From: Typhlomys cinereus
Lineage: Eukaryota > Chordata > Mammalia > Rodentia > Platacanthomyidae
Length of the DNA: 64,000 bases
Assembly (NCBI GenBank): GCA_023101885.1
Contig: JALPQD010000819.1
Coordinates: 310,001-374,000 of the forward strand
Reading direction: 5' to 3'
Part shown: positions 1 to 12,690 of the stretch, one piece after another
Numbering within the stretch: the first letter of the stretch is position 1
Layout of the letters: the number at the start of each line of letters is the position of its first letter
Made by a program: the position numbers and the translations under genes
The notes under the pieces: generated by a model
Seen by the model: only the letters and a program-made list of their open reading frames with translations
Told to the model about the DNA's origin: nothing
Databases searched by the model: none

Positions 1-1
1 T

Positions 2-1489
<1,488 letters not shown>

Positions 1490-1867
1490 GTTTCTGCAGG
1501 GATGCTGGAGGGACCCTCAGTTGCTGATCACAAACTCCCTGGCCACTCTCACTGGAGATGGGAGCCCCTGAGGTCGGAATCTCTTCTTGCAGACACCTGA
1601 GTGGGCATGAGGTGAGGCCTGCAGGTCACTGCAAACTCTTCTGTCTCCTGGCCAGCAGGTGTCAAAGGAGCAGATCTTCCTGGGCTTGCCCTCATTGCTG
1701 CCTAGTGGGATGCTTTGCTGGGGGATCTCAAAACACAGCCTCAAAGGAAAGGTACAAGGGGGACCCAAGGTTGTGGAAGCCAAGTTTGCATGAATGCAGA
1801 GTTTGAAACAAACACCGACGCCAGACTCAAGTGTAAGGTATTTATTTTACCACTACGGTTCACTGTT
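1490..1867 (-). repeat. Segmental duplication, copy A: 3' flank of HSFX pseudogene
   Basis: This block is strongly similar to 12220-12566. Positions 1697-1765 and 12411-12479 are identical over 69 bp by direct reading. It ends with TTTATT at 1841-1846, which on the minus strand is the AATAAA polyadenylation signal matching the one after the intact HSFX copy. It is the end of the tandemly duplicated HSFX unit. Confidence 0.8.
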
Positions 1868-1886
1868 AGAAAATATTATCTTTTTT

Positions 1887-2216
1887 GGGGGCTGGAGAGG
1901 TGGCTCAGGGGTTAAGCCTCCACCTTGCAGGCGGAAGGTCCTGAGTTCGGATCCCAGATCCCACGTATAGATGCCAGGCGGAAGCGGGGGCGGCCTGTGG
2001 TTCTGGTCCTGGTAGGGCGGAGCTAGGGCGGAGCCTGTGAATCCCAGGGCAGAAGGAGGTGGAGGCGTCCATGGTGGTTTGCGAATTCGTCCGTGGTTCT
2101 ACACATACACAGACACACACACACACACAGACGCGCGCACATACACACGCACATGCACACAGTTGAATAAATAATAATAATAAAAAAATTTTAAAAAAAG
2201 AAAACTTAAAAAAAAA
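1887..2216 (+). mobile_element. tRNA-derived SINE (young, with perfect target-site duplication)
   Basis: The element starts with the B2-like head GGCTGGAGAGGTGGCTCAGG, has a B-box-like GAGTTCGGATCC, a (AC)n stretch and an AATAAATAATAATAA tail. A 19-bp direct repeat (agaaaatattatctttttt) flanks it at 1868-1886 and 2217-2235, so both ends are exact. It lies in the 3' flank of HSFX copy A, splitting the duplicated block from the pseudogene. Confidence 0.9.
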
Positions 2217-2289
2217 AGAAAATATTATCTTTTTTATTGGTTTTCAATGATGTGTTTTCAGGGACTAGGTCTGACTGTTATTTGTGGAT

Positions 2290-4333
2290 TCAGAGATTAC
2301 ACACTTAGAATCTGGCAGTTCCTCCTGCTATTCTTCCTCAGGTGACTCATTTGTGGATCATTCTGAGAGAGCAGCCCATAGGACAGATTAGAAATTGCTG
2401 TATAAAGACATGATAGACCACAAGCCAGGGTATCCTGGGGCTCTAGCACCGGCCACCTCCTCTGTGTCTTCAATTCCAGAAGCAAATGGTTGCACAGATG
2501 TATCATTTTCTGAGTTACATTCCTCAGTTGGATGACTTGGCTCCTGAGAAGGACAGTTTTCCAGGGGACATCCAGAGACACATTTCATAGTTCATACACT
2601 AGAGAATATACAGTACAACTTATCTCTTGACCTTTGATCTTTGGTAATTTCCTACTGGGACTTTTCACTGTCTCCTTCCTCAGCCTTTTGATAGAACCTG
2701 AGTGAACATCTGGTAGGCATTTTTTTTTCTTTTTACTCTAGATTCTTGCTCAGCACAGGATTTGAGTGGAACAGGTACATAGAATGTAGGGGTTGTTAGG
2801 CCCAAGCCCTGCTCTCTGAATGATACATTAGCAACTGAATGGGCTGTTGAGTGACTCCTCCCTTGGGGGGTTGAGTTTGCCTCTTGTCTGCAAGACAATG
2901 GCAGGCCTAACTCCCCCCTTTGGGAGTAGAGAACTTCCAGGTTGTTTGGATCGCTTTGGTTTCTATTAGAAACTGGCTGGGCTGTTCTTCCCCCAACTGT
3001 TCTTTCTTACTTATCTGAGATATGCTTATGCACAGACCAAGTAACTCTGTTTTGAGGCATACATTCCTTTCTCTTCTAGCAACAAGGTGTCATGCCTGTT
3101 TAGCATACCTGGCGACATATCTGGTCCCACAACAAGTAAGTGTAACTGAAATGTATGCGCTTTACATAATTCTGTAAAGAATTTGGCCCTGCTCCTTGAT
3201 TATAAAACCCATGTATGTTACAATAAAGTTGGCTTGGATGGTAAGAGGACATCCAAGGCCCCCTCTGACCCAAAGCCTGAAACTTTTAATTCCTACCGCT
3301 CCCACTTCAGTTTCTTGCGTTTTTAAGTTCGGGTTCATGCTGGTTCGTGGGCCCAGACAATAGAACACTTGATTTTCAGGTTTTCTGGGGAGCAGATTCT
3401 TCCAAATATAGTCAAGGAGCTCTGGCTTATGTTTTTGAAAACTGCAGTTGCAGTACGTCTGAAACAAAAGGAAGTATTCTAGTCATTCTGAATAAAAGTC
3501 ATATTTATTCCATCACCCACCCAACCATCACTGTCTTGGTTTGCAGTGGAGAAAGTGATTTATGATTCTCTTAAAAGTCCTTCTGTTCTGCAGCATGACC
3601 TCACTAAAATGATTTGTAGGTGAAGGTGGTAATACATATACATGACATTAAATGTTGTCTCAGTATTTCTTACTGCCTGAAGATTTCTAAAGGGGATATA
3701 TTTAATATCCAAACTTATGCTTTCAAAGACTATTCTTTGACCTTTCAAGTAATAAAATCTTCACCTAAAACAGTTTTCATTGGAAATGAAAAATTTACAG
3801 CATATCATTCATGAGATGCGGGATATGAGCACATTCTTTTCACAGAAACACTTTGTACTTTACCTTCATTCTGTGTTCTCTAGGATAAACTTCAAGATCA
3901 TCTGAGTGTATCTTTCTGCAACTGTACAGGCTTAGCTGGCAGATGAAACTCTTCAAGGTGTATATTTCAAACATCTCTGCACCCCCGGGTAGGATCTCAC
4001 TCTGAAAAAGCTCTTCCTCAATCAGGATGGGGTCTCCAGTGTCATTCCACCTCACAGAGTGGAAGGCTTCATTGTGCACTATCACCCAGAGATTTCTGGG
4101 GGAAGGATAGCCCCAGAAGGCTAGCGTTGCTGCCTTCCTCAGAGGCCATGGTCTTGGTCTTCTGTTGGAATCCTGGACCTTGTCTCGGGACTTGATCACT
4201 GTGTCTCTCCAAGCTCTCAATGGAATCAGTTGGATCAGTTGGTGAATTAGATGGCACTTCTCTTGCTGCCTCTGAGCCAACAGCTGGCTCCAGGTTGGCT
4301 TCACAGTTCTCTCCCACATTTTTGACTGGCCAT
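2290..4333 (-). pseudogene. HSFX3/4-like heat shock factor pseudogene (copy A)
   Basis: Exon 1 runs 4333 to 3864 and exon 2 begins at 3458, with C-terminal remnants down to about 2300. Both splice sites are intact (AAG|GTAAAG donor at 3864/3863; TTTGTTTCAG acceptor before 3458) and sit where the intact copy has them. The reading frame is broken at least twice. The ATG at 4333 opens MASQ and then runs into a stop after ten codons because of an extra base. A second 1-bp insertion lies near 4100, inside the conserved FP-K-LW motif of the DNA-binding domain. Between the breaks the N-terminus is recognisable, then the domain (NLWVIVHNEAFHSVRW, LKSFICQLSLY), then exon 2 (KPELLDYI). Exon 2 is interrupted by an LTR-like insertion. 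A conserved C-terminal SIMSLYSNF-like remnant survives near 2390. Similarity to copy B and to the HSFX3/4 pattern is clear. I read it as a dead tandem paralogue. Confidence 0.8.
2886..3359 (+). mobile_element. Solo LTR-like insertion inside pseudoexon 2
   Basis: The stretch begins TGTCTGCAAG and has a TATA-like TTATAAAACCC near 3201. An AATAAAG polyadenylation signal follows at 3222-3228, and the stretch ends near a CAGACA. This U3-R-U5-like order suggests a solo LTR of an ERVK-like element. It makes the pseudogene's second exon roughly twice as long as that of the intact copy. I could not find a convincing target-site duplication, so both edges are approximate. Confidence 0.4.
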
Positions 4334-4700
4334 GGTATGACACTACTATGAGAAGTGTTCACTACCACAGGACACACATATCATTGTCCTAGGAAGTGCA
4401 AAATGTCCTTGGTTAGAGTGATGATGGCTGATAGCTTGTTACTACAAAGTTCTGGAGTTTCAGGAGTCATCTGCTGAAGTCATCATTCTCTTCGTGACGT
4501 GATGTCACTAAGATGGATCACAACCAGTCTGGAGAGGGAGCCCTGGCCAAGTGTGTGTGGTGGCTGGGTTCCAGCTCCTATCTTTTCTCAAAGTGTGTAA
4601 AGTCGTGTGCAAATTCTCAGCAAAATTTCCTAATTGACAGACATCTTGTCAAGGGATCTATATGAGTTAGGAAGCATAGACCCTTTTGCCCCTTCCCCTC
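4334..4700 (-). promoter_or_regulatory. HSFX copy A proximal promoter with CRE-like site
   Basis: This region aligns with 14155-14500 upstream of the intact gene. A TGACGTGATGTCA at 4495-4507 contains overlapping CRE/ATF-type half-sites. TGATGTCA (4500-4507) lies 167-174 bp upstream of the old ATG, almost the same distance as in copy B. A shared CATCTGCTGAAGTCAT lies between it and the gene. CRE-type sites are common in testis-expressed (CREM-driven) promoters; that role here is inference. Confidence 0.5.
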
Positions 4701-5990
4701 CTCAAGATGGAGGGAAGACTGTTGCCACCTCCCCCTGCTTTGTTGATGGGCAAGGCCTTAGCTGCTCTACTCTTGGGTGTTATGAATACTGGTAGGATCA
4801 GATAGGCTGCCAGATGACTTCCAAAGCAGAGTAGCCCTTCGCTTTCTACCTTCCATCCCCTCCCTCACTTGCTGCTCTGCTATTGGTTGATTCCAACTGC
4901 CCCTGCTAGGTGTTTGGATCTATGAGATGGGACCAAATAAGAAGTGCATTTTACTGCCATTTGGTCAGGGTTTCCTAGTGTAAGACTGCACCTAAGCATG
5001 ACAACACATGAGCGAGATCCACTTCTTCCTCCCTCAGTGGCTTTGTCTCTGTAAGCACTGTTGCATGATTGCATGGCCATATACACAGTTATGCTTTGAA
5101 TTTGCATGTGGACCTCTGCTTGCCACCAGATCTCATTGTTGTATGCATTACAGCACATTACTATTAGTTCCCATTACTTTTCCACAGGTGGCACTCTCAT
5201 AGGCCAATGCATGCTCATTTAAGACACCTCTTTTTCAGACCCTATCCTAGGAAAAGTTCTGTTTAGTTAGTTAGACAAGGCTAAAGCAATTCAAGCCTCA
5301 TCAGTATCAGTGTGCATCTGAAAGTTACATGACAATCTATCTCATCAACTACCCCTTATAAGGTAGACTGGCTAAGTCTTGACCAGTACCATCCAGTTGA
5401 GTGCCATACCTCTCTCAATCTCACTTTGATCTCTTCCTAGTGCTCGCAATCATTGACTACTTGGATTGCAGCCAGTCCATCTGACACAAGCAATCTTTCT
5501 AACACCTTAGCTTAGACTGATAGCTGACCATATATATATGTTTTTGAGTGTGAGGTAGTGTAAAAGACCCAAACGAAATCACCTTCCACCATTGATAAGA
5601 GACCAAGTTAAGTTTTGATGAAATGGGTACTCTAATCATGTTGCCTTTAGTAGTCACACTATATGGGGAGATAGAACTTTACGTTGAAAAGCTTTACACC
5701 TCAGGTGAAAAAGGTCCTGTGGCCTTCCTCTCACTGTACAATACACTTTACCTGCTCCAAGGTGTCAGCCCATCACTTCTAAAGACCTAGTAGTTTGAAG
5801 TCTTGACCAAAATGACTCCCAAATACCTTTCAATCTAAGATACTCTAAATTCCTGATCCCTCTGCTTCCACCTCTTCAACATTTTCCACCAACATGCACA
5901 CTGCAACCAGCAAAGGTTCTCTAATCTTTTAGTTATAACTGATTTCTGGATTCAGGCTTACTCCATGATCATGATTTTTTTGTTGCTGTT
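4701..5990. repeat. Segmental duplication, copy A: distal upstream part
   Basis: This is diverged but collinear with about 14500-15600. Shared phrases include the GCACCAAATAAG/GGACCAAATAAG stretch, TTTGCATGTGG followed by TTGCCACC, and the TTTTGATGA segment near 5618 and 15232. I see no gene in it. Confidence 0.5.
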
Positions 5991-6000
5991 TTGATTTCTT

Positions 6001-6049
6001 TCATGTGTAGTATATAGGGTGCATGCGCACATGCGCACGCGCGTGCGTG

Positions 6050-6093
<44 letters not shown>

Positions 6094-6310
6094 GTTGTGG
6101 ACACCCAATAGTGATATCATGAATCATCTTAGTTGTGAGCAAGGGTCTCTAATAAAATCCAGAGGGCTAGTGCTTTGGGGATTCCCAGGGTCTGCCTTCT
6201 AAGGCTAGAATTACAGGCAGATCACCACACCAGCCAGTGGGGTTTGGGGATTTGAACTCAGGTCCTTTTCCTTGTAGGGAAAAGGCTTTAACCACTGAGT
6301 CATCTCCTAA
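6001..6310 (-). repeat. (TG)n microsatellite and B4-like SINE remnant
   Basis: A pure (TG)n run occupies about 6052-6091, preceded by a GCGC/GTGC mixed stretch. From 6092 to 6310 follows a diverged SINE read on the minus strand. Its head end carries GAACTCAGGTCC and CTTTAACCACTGAGTCATCTCC, the reverse complement of a B4/B2-type tRNA-like head. Confidence 0.6.
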
Positions 6311-6512
6311 TTCCTGTCATGAAGCTTTTAAATAAGTTCTCTCAGCTTTCCTTTAAGGATTTTGTTTCTCTGTAAGTCTTTGCATTTAGAGCTTAAAAAA
6401 TAAAGTCGAGGCCACTGGGTTATCTCTAAAGTGGATTGTAGAGCTTAGTTAAACAGCATTTGTCTTTTACATACACACCGGCACTATTTTTTTAGGCAAT
6501 TTATAAAAATAT

Positions 6513-6514
<2 letters not shown>

Positions 6515-6566
<52 letters not shown>

Positions 6567-6797
6567 GGAGGGCACAGTGTGTCCCAGTGGAGGACCAAGG
6601 GTAACTGGGAATCATCCTGGATTGTTCCTACTTCCCACTTGCTTCACTCTGGGATTTCCCAGGCGCTGCCCACCAGAGCTGAAATTGCAGGCTCCACCAT
6701 TTCCACCTGATGTTTTTACATGGGACTTGGAATCTGAACTCAAGACCTTCTGCTTGCCAAGCAGAGTCTTAACTCTTGAGCCATCTCTCCACCCTTT
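6515..6797 (-). mobile_element. tRNA-derived SINE (minus) with (TG)n tail
   Basis: Read on the minus strand, it starts at GGGTGGAGAGATGGCTCAAG near 6797, passes a GAGTTCAGATTCC B-box region, and ends in an (AC)n tract (TG on plus, 6515-6565). It is the same family as the element at 1887, but more diverged. Confidence 0.8.
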
Positions 6798-7645
6798 AGG
6801 CAATTCTTAAGACTGTGAATGATACTGTTACCTTTAGTGACATTTATTAATACATTCTGCTGTAGTGAGATACCTGAGATAATACATCCAGAGAAATGTT
6901 TTACATAGCTCCTGGTTGTGACTTCTGAATGCAGGATACCACATTTCTTTGACCTCTGGTGAGGGTAGCATATGGTACCACAAACATTGGCAGAGAAATG
7001 GTTTAAACTCAAGCCAGGAAGCAGAGCTAAAGACGTGATGGTCTGAGGAGCAAAATCCTTTTGCAGGGCATGACCCCAAGACCTAAGGACCTATTATGAT
7101 ATCCTACCACCTTGTAGTAGCATGCTGGAGACGCCAAGTCTTTTAACACGTGGAAAATTGTGGGACATTCAGGACCCCAAACTATAGCAGTAGCTCATGA
7201 ACTCTGTTTCTCATCTTAGTCAAATGGGGGCCTTCGGATAGGAGAGAAATGGTAGCAAAGAGGTTCCTTCAAGTTGGAACAGTGGAGTTTAGCACAATGC
7301 CACTGTTTCTTTGATTTTATGACTAGACATCTGAAATCATGGTCCAAAATGAACATTCCTGATTAGGGATCCATTGATCTATGACAGGGCAGGGGACTCT
7401 TGTAGGAAGCAGCAATCCTAAGTATCACAGGAAAGGCATGAGATCCTTTAGAGTCACCAGAGGAGAAAGAAGATCCAGGGTGTATCCCAAGGTAGTTGGA
7501 AAGCCTGGCACATGTTAGACTATGAGAAGGACATAACACAAGGAAGTGTTAGAATATAGATACGTACATGTGGGCAGTCAGTAAAGAGTCAGCCAGAAAC
7601 AAATTGTGTTTGACTCATGCAGTCATTCTTCTTTAGCATTGCTTT
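6798..7645. other. Intergenic, old repeat-like sequence
   Basis: I see no gene. The segment 6840-7190 resembles 15770-15960, including TGTAGTGAGATACCTGAG versus TGCAGTGAAATACAGGAGG, so it continues the duplicated unit. A rodent-repeat phrase, TGTGGGACATTCAGG, lies near 7162. Confidence 0.3.
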
Positions 7646-7945
7646 TAAGAGGTGACATTGATTTCACTTTTATAAGTGACACTGTCATCCTTGAGGATTC
7701 TTCTTCTCATGATCTGAGAGACAATATCCAGAGCCAGGAAGAGCAACAGCCCCAGAGTGGGAAGGCAGCCTTGGGCTGGGAGGAGGAGGAACAGCCTGGG
7801 CTCCAGACACATGCAGACCCCAAGCCCCCTCACATCCTTATCACTTATTAGGCAGGGGTGGGGGCAATCCCCAATGCTGGGAGCCTCGGGCTCTTCCCCA
7901 TGGATCCAGTCTCATAATGTCTGTTTGGCAGGCTGGTGGAACACG
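7646..7945. repeat. Segmental duplication, copy A: distal conserved block
   Basis: This block is collinear with 17440-17745 and far better conserved than the HSFX coding exons. Over about 7850-7935 only a few mismatches are visible against 17650-17740. No frame is conserved between the copies, so I regard it as non-coding. It marks the outer end of duplicated unit A. Confidence 0.75.
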
Positions 7946-8049
7946 AAAAAAGGTTATCTGAATCTGAAAAGAGGCTTTGGACTTGAGCCTTTTAAACTGT
8001 GTTAGGACTGCTTTAGCCTATGGAAACTTTAAAAGTTGGGCTGAGTACA

Positions 8050-8420
8050 GCTTTGCTTTCTAATACTGTATACTACATAATTATCTGTACTTAACATTTT
8101 TCCTGTGTAGCTATATTTTGGTATTCATTGATCAATCTTTTGCACCCAGACTCCAGAACCCTGCTTCTCTCAACTTCTGTGAGAACAGATATTTAGATTG
8201 TTCATAGGAGTGAGGTCACAAGATGTTTGCCTTCCTGAGCAGGTTTTTGGCAGTTAACATAATGCACCCAGTTCAATCAATGTTTCTACAAATCACAGAG
8301 TATAAGTTTGATGACTGGGTAATCTTCCACTGGATACATGTATCAAGCACACATGGTCTTTATCTATTCATCATTTGAGGAACATTGACATTCCTAAGTT
8401 TGTGACTTCATCTGGCGAAG
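8050..8420 (-). mobile_element. Old L1 3' fragment (minus)
   Basis: On the plus strand the text runs GAGTGAGGTCACAAGATGTTTGCC, CTTCCACTGGATACATG, TTTATCTATTCATCATTTGAGGAAC and ATTGACATTCCTAAG. This is the reverse complement of the end of L1 ORF2 and 3' UTR (the test-machine-like region of ancient L1M elements). It is heavily diverged. Confidence 0.6.
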
Positions 8421-9440
8421 CTTCATTTGTGCGGTCAGGATATTATGTTGTTGTCTGTCTTAGACCTCTTACCATGTCTATGTTTAACGACTCAAGATTA
8501 TATTCAAGACACAAGAATAAAAATATCTTCATATCTTCTCTCTATTCACATTTACAAGATCTCTTTTGCCATATAGGTTTCTGTGATTAAGGTGTGGGAA
8601 ATAATCAACAAGTTCTATTTCCTGACTCAAAATGTTGAGCCTTCCCCCCTGACCCCTGACAGACTTTCTGCCTGCAAGAAGAAATTCAGAGTTCACTGAA
8701 ATAAATTCACTCACCTTCAGAATGTCCACTAGCAATATCACTAATAGCATCTTTGGAGATGCCTCCTCTTGAATCCAAACACTCTCTTAGAGGTATAGAT
8801 GTGCTCAACAAGATGGCACAGGGTGGCTTCCTGCATCTCACTCTATTCAGCCCCATCAGCTTAACAAAGAATGTATGTCATCTCTTTTAGATTTCTCTCC
8901 ACCATGTAAGTGTCTGTGCTTATGAATAATGTTGTATCCTCATCAGTATTTTGGAGCAGGGTAGACCACAAATCAAAGGCACAAGACAGCTGCTCCTAGG
9001 TGTGCCAAGTGCAGGGGTTACAGGGGTCTGTTGGAAATATAGATACCTTCTGAATCATTTTGGAAAGCTTGCCCATAGTCAGTCTCATTCTGCATAGGTG
9101 AAATAACTAGTCTTAGATATTTTGGCTCCACTCTCCAGTCCATGCTGCTTAATACTATTGTCACTGTTCATTGATATTCCTGGTATTTCTCAGTGGTCAG
9201 TTATTACTTCCACCCTCAACTCTTCATGCAGTATGGATCAGAACATCTCCATGAGAGACTTGTCCTTCCCAGACATACATGATGACTGACATGCCAACAT
9301 GCCCCCAGAGATGACCTAGGAACTCAAGAAACATAAGAACATACAGAGCAAACCTTTGGGTCTAAAGCTGGATGAGTGAAGGAAAGTGTCCATAACAGTG
9401 GGGTGGCCTGAAGAGAGGTAACTCAATATGCCACAGAGGC
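8421..9440. other. Intergenic, nothing recognised
   Basis: No exon, SINE or LTR could be supported here. Confidence 0.3.
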
Positions 9441-9613
9441 CTGAATCCCAAGAGTAAATGAGCCAGGGTGAACCCTGGGGTCCACAGAAACATGCAAAGG
9501 AGGGTGGGAAGGGGTGGGAGGGATTAATGGGGGGAAGGGAGGAGGGATGGAGGGAGGGAGGGAGGGATGAATGCTCAGTATGCTTGTAAAAGTAGAAAAA
9601 TAAAAAAAGAATG
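9441..9613 (+). mobile_element. L1 3' end with G-rich polypurine tract
   Basis: A GGGAGGGA-type purine tract (about 9500-9570) is followed by GCTTGTAAAAGTAGAAAAATAAAAAAAG, the layout of an L1 3' UTR and poly(A) tail. It is short and diverged from the young L1 ends elsewhere in the window. Confidence 0.5.
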
Positions 9614-9839
9614 TGTGCACTGAATAGAGGGGATTAGCTGCCAGCACCCAGTTGGTGTCAGGACATCCTCTAGGCCTAGCACACTGGTCAGGAGCTCAGA
9701 GCTATTAGATCATCAGGAGATACTGCTGATCCAGAAAGATACATGTGGACGACTATATTCTTCTTGACATAGATAGGGATCCTAAGGGAAGATGGTATGT
9801 CTGACATGACTCTGGTGTGTCCATCCAACAGGTCCACTG

Positions 9840-10258
9840 TGATAGTTAATCACAATAGTCAACTTGACTACACCTGTGACTAAGTAACAGATTAGCTGTC
9901 AAACCAGCTGAAGAGATGATCTGGATTAACATATTTGCAACATGAAGACCTAAATTTGCGTAGTACCTCCCAGTAGCAAACCAGATAAAAGGAATCACAA
10001 TACAGAAGAGCTCTGGGACTCACTCCCACTGTGTTGGGAGATTCGTCTTCTTCCTGCCACCATCAGGACCCAGCTTCTTGGTCCCTCTGTGGTGGATGTA
10101 ACTTAAGCACCTTCAGCTTCAGCTGTCTATCTTGCCTCTTCTGTCATAATGGACTATGCTCCCTCTGGAACCATAAGCCAAATAAATCTCCCCTTTCTCC
10201 CCTTAAGTTGCTTAAGTCTTAGTGCTGTCTCACAGCAGCAGAAAGAGTAATTGTAACA
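9840..10258 (+). mobile_element. Solo LTR, ERVL-MaLR-like
   Basis: It starts TGATAGTTAATCACAATAGT and ends GTAATTGTAACA, with CCAAATAAATCTCCCCTTTC (polyadenylation signal) near 10180 and CTCACAGCAGCAG close to the end. The architecture matches the rodent MT/ORR1-type LTRs. Four more copies of the same family occur in this window. Confidence 0.65.
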
Positions 10259-10629
10259 CTCACTTTACAAATTCGAACTTGCAGTGATGGTTCTCAGAAT
10301 TCTCAGTCCTAGCCATGTACCCGTCCTTTCCCAGCAAAAAATAATAGCTACTTATTGCTAAAGTAACTACTAACAGCTGGGTCCTGGGATTTGAAGAGTC
10401 AACATAATGACAATTGTTTTTGGACACATGGGCACATGGAGTGTCATCTAACAACTGTTAGGTTGTGTTCAGCATGAAGCAACTGCTTTAGATTATGAAG
10501 CAACAACACTATCCCTTGGCACTGTTTCTGACACCAGACTTGCTTTGAAATTCTCTGAATGCTATAGTACTGGGTCCATAGCAAATGCTACTTCCAAGAC
10601 ATTATTTTCATTAAATTTTAAAAAATAAG

Positions 10630-10760
10630 TCCAGACTGTCCCTGAACTTACTTTGTAAATAAGGCTGATCTTGAGCTCCTGAACCTCTTGCCTCCACCAC
10701 CCCACTCAAAAATGCTGGAAATACAGACATACACTACCATGCCCAGCATTTGCAGAAGTG
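10630..10760 (-). mobile_element. B1-like SINE fragment (minus)
   Basis: The phrases CTGATCTTGAGCTCCTGAACC, TGCCTCCACC, and AAATGCTGGAAATACAGACATACACTACCATGCCCAGC are the reverse complement of a 7SL-derived B1 body. It is truncated and diverged. Confidence 0.6.
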
Positions 10761-11441
10761 TTTAAATCCTGACATAATTTATCCTACATGAAGGCAGAGC
10801 ATATGAAAATTAAAGAGAAATAGCTATCTTTCTTTATCAATAGAAGTTTTCAATGCTGCCTTGGTCAGTTTCAAGCATGCTTTTGGGAGGCTGGGAATGT
10901 TGTCCCATTAGATACAGAGGTGAATCTTCACCCATGAGTGCCTTATGTCCCTTGTGCCCCTTCTTTTAACAACTGAACAGTTCCTTAATACCTCCGACTA
11001 CCAGTAATTTCCCCTGTGGGCAAGTGACAGACAGGAAAAGGAATTGCCATGTTCACCAGAGAAACATTTCTCACCACTTTCAACTCAAAAAGGATGTCAA
11101 GATCTTCCAAAACTGAGGTTCAAGAGTTTCTTCCACTTGTGATGGAGTTTTGGGAGCTGATTACTTAGGAAGCACACCTATCTCTTTCTGTGCCTAGTTA
11201 CCTCTTCTAATAAGAAGTTCGATGAAATCCTGTGGTTAATATGGGAATGCCCTTAAAAGTGCTTGTTCCACATCCAGGGTTAGAATTCATGAACTAGCAG
11301 ATTCTCTGCTAAGTCACTATATATTCCCAGACTACGGGGAAAACAGATTGTGTGGACCCATTGGCAGGGATGCTTGGGTGTCTGAAGTAACAGTCTGTGG
11401 CAGGCATCTCCAAACAAGCATCTCTGCACCAGGATAAGGTT
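10761..11441. other. Intergenic, nothing recognised
   Basis: No supported feature. Confidence 0.3.
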
Positions 11442-11793
11442 TGTCATGGTTTGTAATGTGTCCCCCACCGTCTCATGTGTTTGGCAAGGTCATGGCACCT
11501 TGAGAGGTGGAGCCTTGTTGGAGGAAGGCAGTCACAAGGGGTGAGCCTTGAGGTGGATTAGTCCCACCCTACCTCCAGAAGTCTGCCTTTTGCCGCAAGC
11601 AGTCTCAGCTCTCAGCTCCCAAGATGTCTGCAGTGACTTAGTCTTCTCCAGCTTTGGCACAAATCATGCCACCTCCACTGTGAGAAACTGTGCTTCCCCT
11701 CTGGAACTGTAAGCTGAATAAATCTCCCTTTCTCCTTTAAGTTGCTTGACTTTGGGAGTTCTCTCACAGCAATAGTTAAGAGTAACTGTTACA
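11442..11793 (+). mobile_element. Solo LTR, ERVL-MaLR-like
   Basis: The LTR begins TGTCATGGTTTG and ends AGAGTAACTGTTACA. GAATAAATCTCCC lies near 11716. Flanking pentamers AGGTT (11437-11441) and AGGGT (11794-11798) match at four of five positions, as expected for a 5-bp class III target-site duplication. It is the same subfamily as the copies at 18394 and 39981. Confidence 0.75.
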
Positions 11794-12219
11794 AGGGTAT
11801 ACTGTGGGACATTCAGGAGACCTCTGCAGGTTACAGCAAGACCTGCTCATGCCAGCAAGGCAAGGCAGTCTTTCCAGCCTCCCATAGACAACAGGAAGAA
11901 AGTCATAAAACAGGCCAGAATGGAGAATCCGAAGAGCAGGAACACGGGGCATGTTCATGGGGAGGGACAACATTCAGATCAGAGCCTCTCCAGGGCTCCT
12001 GTTCTATGGAAAAAGCACCCCTTGGTAGCCAGATCATAAATATTGCAATGGTAGAATGAGGTTGACTTTTCTCATGAGTTTTTTGGAGGTGATTATTCTG
12101 TAGCAGTTTTTTTATGGAATTCTTAGCAAAGTCTCTAGTGAACCATTTCCTTGTTCGTCAGTGACATCCCTGTCTTCATGTAGTGATAACAAGGTCTAAA
12201 AGCCAGGATATAGTAGTTG
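11794..12219. other. Intergenic, nothing recognised
   Basis: This stretch contains the rodent-repeat phrase TGTGGGACATTCAGG just after the LTR. Otherwise nothing is supported. Confidence 0.3.
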
Positions 12220-12566
12220 CTATGTCTTGGCAGGTGGTGATCACAAACTCCCTGGCCGCTCTCACTGGGGATGGGAGACCCTGGGCACGGAACCTCTTCT
12301 TGCAGACACCTGACTGGGGGTGAGGTGAGGCCTGCAGATCACAGCCACCCCCTTCTGTCTCCTGGCCAGCAGGTGCCAGGGGAGCAGTTCTTCCTGGGCT
12401 TGCCCTCAGTGCTGCCTAGTGGGATGCTTTGCTGGGGGATCTCAAAACACAGCCTCAAAGGAAAGGTACAAGGGGGACCTAAGGGTGTGGAAGCCAAGGT
12501 TGCATGAGCGCAGAGCTATAAACAGGACACAGATGCCAGACTCAAGTTTTAAGGTGTTTATTGACC
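12220..12566 (-). repeat. Segmental duplication, copy B: 3' flank of HSFX
   Basis: This is the counterpart of 1490-1867 and includes the 69-bp identical core at 12411-12479. It forms the distal 3' flank of the intact HSFX gene and ends in its poly(A) signal region. Confidence 0.8.
12557..12562 (-). terminator. Polyadenylation signal of HSFX copy B
   Basis: TTTATT on plus reads AATAAA on minus, about 129 nt past the stop codon. The same signal is kept at 1841-1846 beyond copy A. Confidence 0.65.
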
Positions 12567-12690
12567 ACAAAGTGGCATTCTTTTTTGATGGATCACTTTC
12601 AAGGGGAAAAACTGATGACTGTAGTTTTTTGATGGTTTGTGAGTTCGAGAACTTTGTACTTAATTGTCTCACACATTCCCACTTGCTACT

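Noticed and set aside
1558..1806. Exon-like segment with CCTGGCCAG acceptor and GAAAG|GTACA donor in the HSFX 3' flanks
   Set aside because: Splice-like signals are shared by both copies but no common frame or known protein results, so I leave it as a conserved non-coding block.
6514..6810. Cys/Val-repeat proteins read from (TG)n tracts (also 37465, 57646, 59735)
   Set aside because: They are translations of microsatellites in SINE tails.
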